Source: Hyphomicrobiales bacterium (GTDB taxonomy: Bacteria; Pseudomonadota; Alphaproteobacteria; Rhizobiales; Xanthobacteraceae). Taken from it: a stretch of DNA of 5,945 bases. The notes under the pieces are model-generated. The model searched no databases and had not been told where the DNA came from. It saw nothing but the letters and a program-made list of their open reading frames with translations. Shown piece after piece: positions 4,136 through 5,945 of the stretch (its first letter is position 1; the number at the start of each line of letters is the position of its first letter). Both the position numbers and the translations under genes were made by a program. The stretch covers positions 2,147-8,091 of the forward strand of contig PLTE01000194.1 in NCBI GenBank assembly GCA_003164375.1, in the 5' to 3' direction.

Positions 4136-5524
4136 TCAGTGCAGCGCTGCCGCCTGATCCGTCGAAGGGTCAGGTTCATGACCCGTCCGCCAGGTGTCCG
4201 GCGTCGGTTCGTGGTTTTGTTCGCGATCGGCGATGATGAGATTGCTGATATTGAAAATCAGGTCGCGGGTGCCGCGGTAGCCAACAGACAACTGATGCCC
4301 CGCACCGAGCCGATCGAACATCGGAAAACCGGCGCGATGGAACGGGATATTCAACCGTTCCGCCGCCTGTCGGCCATGCGAATGGGTAATCAGGAGATCG
4401 CAGTCTCTGGCTTTGGCGAGAGTCTCGAGATCCTCTAAATCGCCAATCAACACCTCATCGGTCGCGACGCGCTCCAGCACAGGAGATTGCGTCGTCGTCA
4501 CCGCAACGCTCACCGCGGCGCCCATCTCGTGCAGCATGCTGCTCAGATCGAACAACAGATCCGGCTCGGCACCGATCGCGAGCTTGCGGCCGCCGATGTG
4601 AAAATGCGAGTCGAGCATCGCGTCGGCCAGTTGGCCGCGCTGACGGCGATATTTGAGCGGTACCGGCCGCCGGCTGATCTCGCTGAGAAACATGATGAAT
4701 TCATCATTGGGAACGAGCCCGCAGAGGCGCTCGAAGACCCGGAATGGCACGCCGGTCTTGGCCTGCATGGCCTCCGCCGCCCGCCGCATCTGCGCACCGA
4801 CGGCGATGGTCCACGACGCCTGGCCCATGGTCGCGATCTCGTCCACGCCGATCCCGCCGATCGTCGTCGGCACGAACTCATCGGGGATATGGCCGTCGAG
4901 CGAGCCCGCGAGATCAGGCAGGAAGGCGGGTTCAAGCCCAAAATCCTCCAGAATGGTCCGCAGCTCATCGAGATCGCCCGGCGTGAGGTGACAGCCTGGG
5001 AGCACATTGACCCGGGCCGGATCGCGCCGCGCCGTATTCTTCGGCGCTTCCACCAACACTTCGACGATACGCGTGACGGTTTTTTCCCAGCCGTCCTGGA
5101 ATGCGTCCTTGAAGTCGGGCGTCGACACATAGACCAGCGGAAAATTCGCAAACTGCGGATGTTTCTGCCGGATCAGCTTGAGATAGCCTTCGACGTCGTC
5201 GCCCTTGGTTTCCGTCACCCCCGTTGAACAGATACCGATGATCTCTGGCTTGGTCCGGTTGTAAATATTGATGATCGCCTTTTCGACGTTCTCGTAACCG
5301 CCCAGCACCGTCGCGACTTCGCTCATCGCGGTCGTCTGCATCGGCACAGCTTCCTTGAAATGCCGAACGAACAGCGTCAGTCCGAAAGACGTGCAGCCCT
5401 GCGAACCGTGCAGGAGCGGCATAGATCCGCGCAGCCCCATGAATGCGAACGCGCCACCGATCGGCTGACTCATCTTCAGCGGATTGACCGCACAGGCCTT
5501 CTTAGCAACCTTGACTGTCGCCAT
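4136..5524 (-). CDS. nifN: FeMo-co scaffold protein NifN
   Basis: This 462-residue protein is the beta subunit of the NifEN complex, the cytoplasmic scaffold on which NifB-co is turned into FeMo-co. It is homologous to NifK. Family features visible are NPLKMSQPIGGAFAFMGLRG (14-33), then LHGSQGCTSFG (38-48) with Cys44 at the place of the conserved P-cluster-like ligand of A. vinelandii NifN, the EVATVLGGYENVEKAI region (69-84), GICSTGVTETKGDD (95-108), and the nitrogenase-fold repeats VNVLPGCHLTPGDLDELRTIL and LIIGDLEDLETL-like strands further on. The length matches the family. The start at 5524 gives the normal N-terminus MATVKVAKKACAVNPLKMSQ. The open frame reaches back to 5878 but only across nifE in another frame. 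The gene starts 8 bases after the nifE stop, with only a weak AGAG ribosome-binding site, so it probably depends on coupling to nifE. Confidence 0.97.
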   Translation of the reverse strand: MATVKVAKKACAVNPLKMSQPIGGAFAFMGLRGSMPLLHGSQGCTSFGLTLFVRHFKEAVPMQTTAMSEVATVLGGYENVEKAIINIYNRTKPEIIGICSTGVTETKGDDVEGYLKLIRQKHPQFANFPLVYVSTPDFKDAFQDGWEKTVTRIVEVLVEAPKNTARRDPARVNVLPGCHLTPGDLDELRTILEDFGLEPAFLPDLAGSLDGHIPDEFVPTTIGGIGVDEIATMGQASWTIAVGAQMRRAAEAMQAKTGVPFRVFERLCGLVPNDEFIMFLSEISRRPVPLKYRRQRGQLADAMLDSHFHIGGRKLAIGAEPDLLFDLSSMLHEMGAAVSVAVTTTQSPVLERVATDEVLIGDLEDLETLAKARDCDLLITHSHGRQAAERLNIPFHRAGFPMFDRLGAGHQLSVGYRGTRDLIFNISNLIIADREQNHEPTPDTWRTGHEPDPSTDQAAALH

Positions 5525-5532
5525 GACGCGCT

Positions 5533-5945
5533 CTACTCGGCCGCCTGAAGAAAAGGAATCGCCGGGAGCCCTGCCGGCACGCCCAACGCGGCCAGAATGT
5601 CTTCCACCCGTCCGGCGCACATGCCGCAGCCGCCCGAAACGCCGGTGCGTTCCCTGACGCTGTCGACCGTCATCAGTCCGTCCGTCAGGATCGCGTCCTC
5701 GATCGCGCCAAGTTCGACACTCTTGCAATTGCAAATCTTCTTGGCACGCCGGGCTTGCTCGGCAACGACCGGATCGGCGGCCAGCGCCGCGGCCTCCGCT
5801 TCCTCCTGAACGATTGCCTTGGACTGCCAGCTGACGCCCGCCGTGTCCCATGGCGCCGGCTGACGAAGCTGCTCCCACATCGGATTGAAAAGCGCCTTAT
5901 CGATTTCCGCGACGAGTTTCACCATGCCGACATAGCCCATATAGG
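5533..5945 (-). CDS. nifE: FeMo-co scaffold protein NifE, C-terminal part with Bfd-like [2Fe-2S] extension; start outside window
   Basis: Only about 136 C-terminal residues are visible; the gene enters from the right edge. The first part, YMGYVGMVKLVAEIDKALFN and then PMWEQLRQPAPWD, is the usual end of the NifE nitrogenase fold, which with NifN forms the FeMo-co scaffold. After a linker rich in Ala and Glu comes KKICNCKSVELGAIEDAIL, and about 30 residues on GVSGGCGMCAGRVEDIL. This gives Cys-X-Cys, 32 residues, Cys-X2-Cys (cysteine codons at 5733, 5727, 5628 and 5619), the spacing of the bacterioferritin-associated ferredoxin (Bfd) domain and of the central [2Fe-2S] domain of NifU. NifE of A. 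vinelandii lacks such a tail, whereas NifE proteins of rhizobial relatives are longer and probably share it. It may bind a [2Fe-2S] cluster that serves scaffold redox or docking; this is inference. Confidence 0.95.
   Translation of the reverse strand, partial: YMGYVGMVKLVAEIDKALFNPMWEQLRQPAPWDTAGVSWQSKAIVQEEAEAAALAADPVVAEQARRAKKICNCKSVELGAIEDAILTDGLMTVDSVRERTGVSGGCGMCAGRVEDILAALGVPAGLPAIPFLQAAE

Noticed and set aside
4487..5227. 246-residue plus-strand frame inside nifN
   Set aside because: Antisense to conserved NifN sequence; arginine- and histidine-rich composition typical of a GC-rich shadow frame.
5525..5878. 5' extension of nifN to 5878
   Set aside because: The extra residues are nifE bases read in another frame. 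The start at 5524 gives the normal NifN N-terminus and the family length.

Overview
This GC-rich window looks like part of the nitrogen-fixation (nif) region of an alphaproteobacterium, probably a member of the Hyphomicrobiales (Bradyrhizobium, Rhodopseudomonas or Beijerinckiaceae type). The evidence is the gene order nifE-nifN-nifX-DUF269-DUF683-fdxB on one strand, the alphaproteobacterial style of the HspQ protein, and an accessory Rieske protein nearby. The exact genus cannot be fixed from the sequence.

Right part, minus strand (5945 down to 2317): a tightly packed operon enters from the right edge. It holds the 3' end of nifE, which carries a C-terminal Bfd/NifU-like [2Fe-2S] extension, followed by nifN, nifX, a NifX-associated DUF269 gene, a small DUF683 (CCE_0567-type) gene, the nif ferredoxin III gene fdxB, and hspQ. 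Most gaps are 7 to 26 bases, and at two junctions the upstream stop codon overlaps the next ribosome-binding site. NifE and NifN form the scaffold on which the iron-molybdenum cofactor (FeMo-co) is matured. NifX, and probably DUF269, handle cofactor precursors, and FdxB is a likely electron donor. HspQ is a proteolysis and stress accessory protein that is not a classical nif product.

Left part, plus strand (578 to 2250): four small genes run convergently toward the nif operon. They are an NTF2/SnoaL-like protein, a 152-residue protein whose sequence resembles small beta-rich phage structural proteins, and two overlapping small genes of unknown function. A sigma-54-like -24/-12 element precedes the second gene. 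A second sigma-54-like element lies inside that gene. A perfect inverted repeat that also fits the NifA-site pattern TGT-N10-ACA sits just before the third gene. Together these suggest, without proof, that the cassette is expressed with nitrogen fixation.

At the left edge, on the minus strand, is a partial Rieske [2Fe-2S] protein gene, divergent from the NTF2-like gene. Its start is probably a TTG codon with a good ribosome-binding site.

There is no gene-free stretch longer than 300 bases; the longest is the 200-base divergent region at 378 to 577. No RNA genes, insertion sequences or CRISPR repeats were seen.
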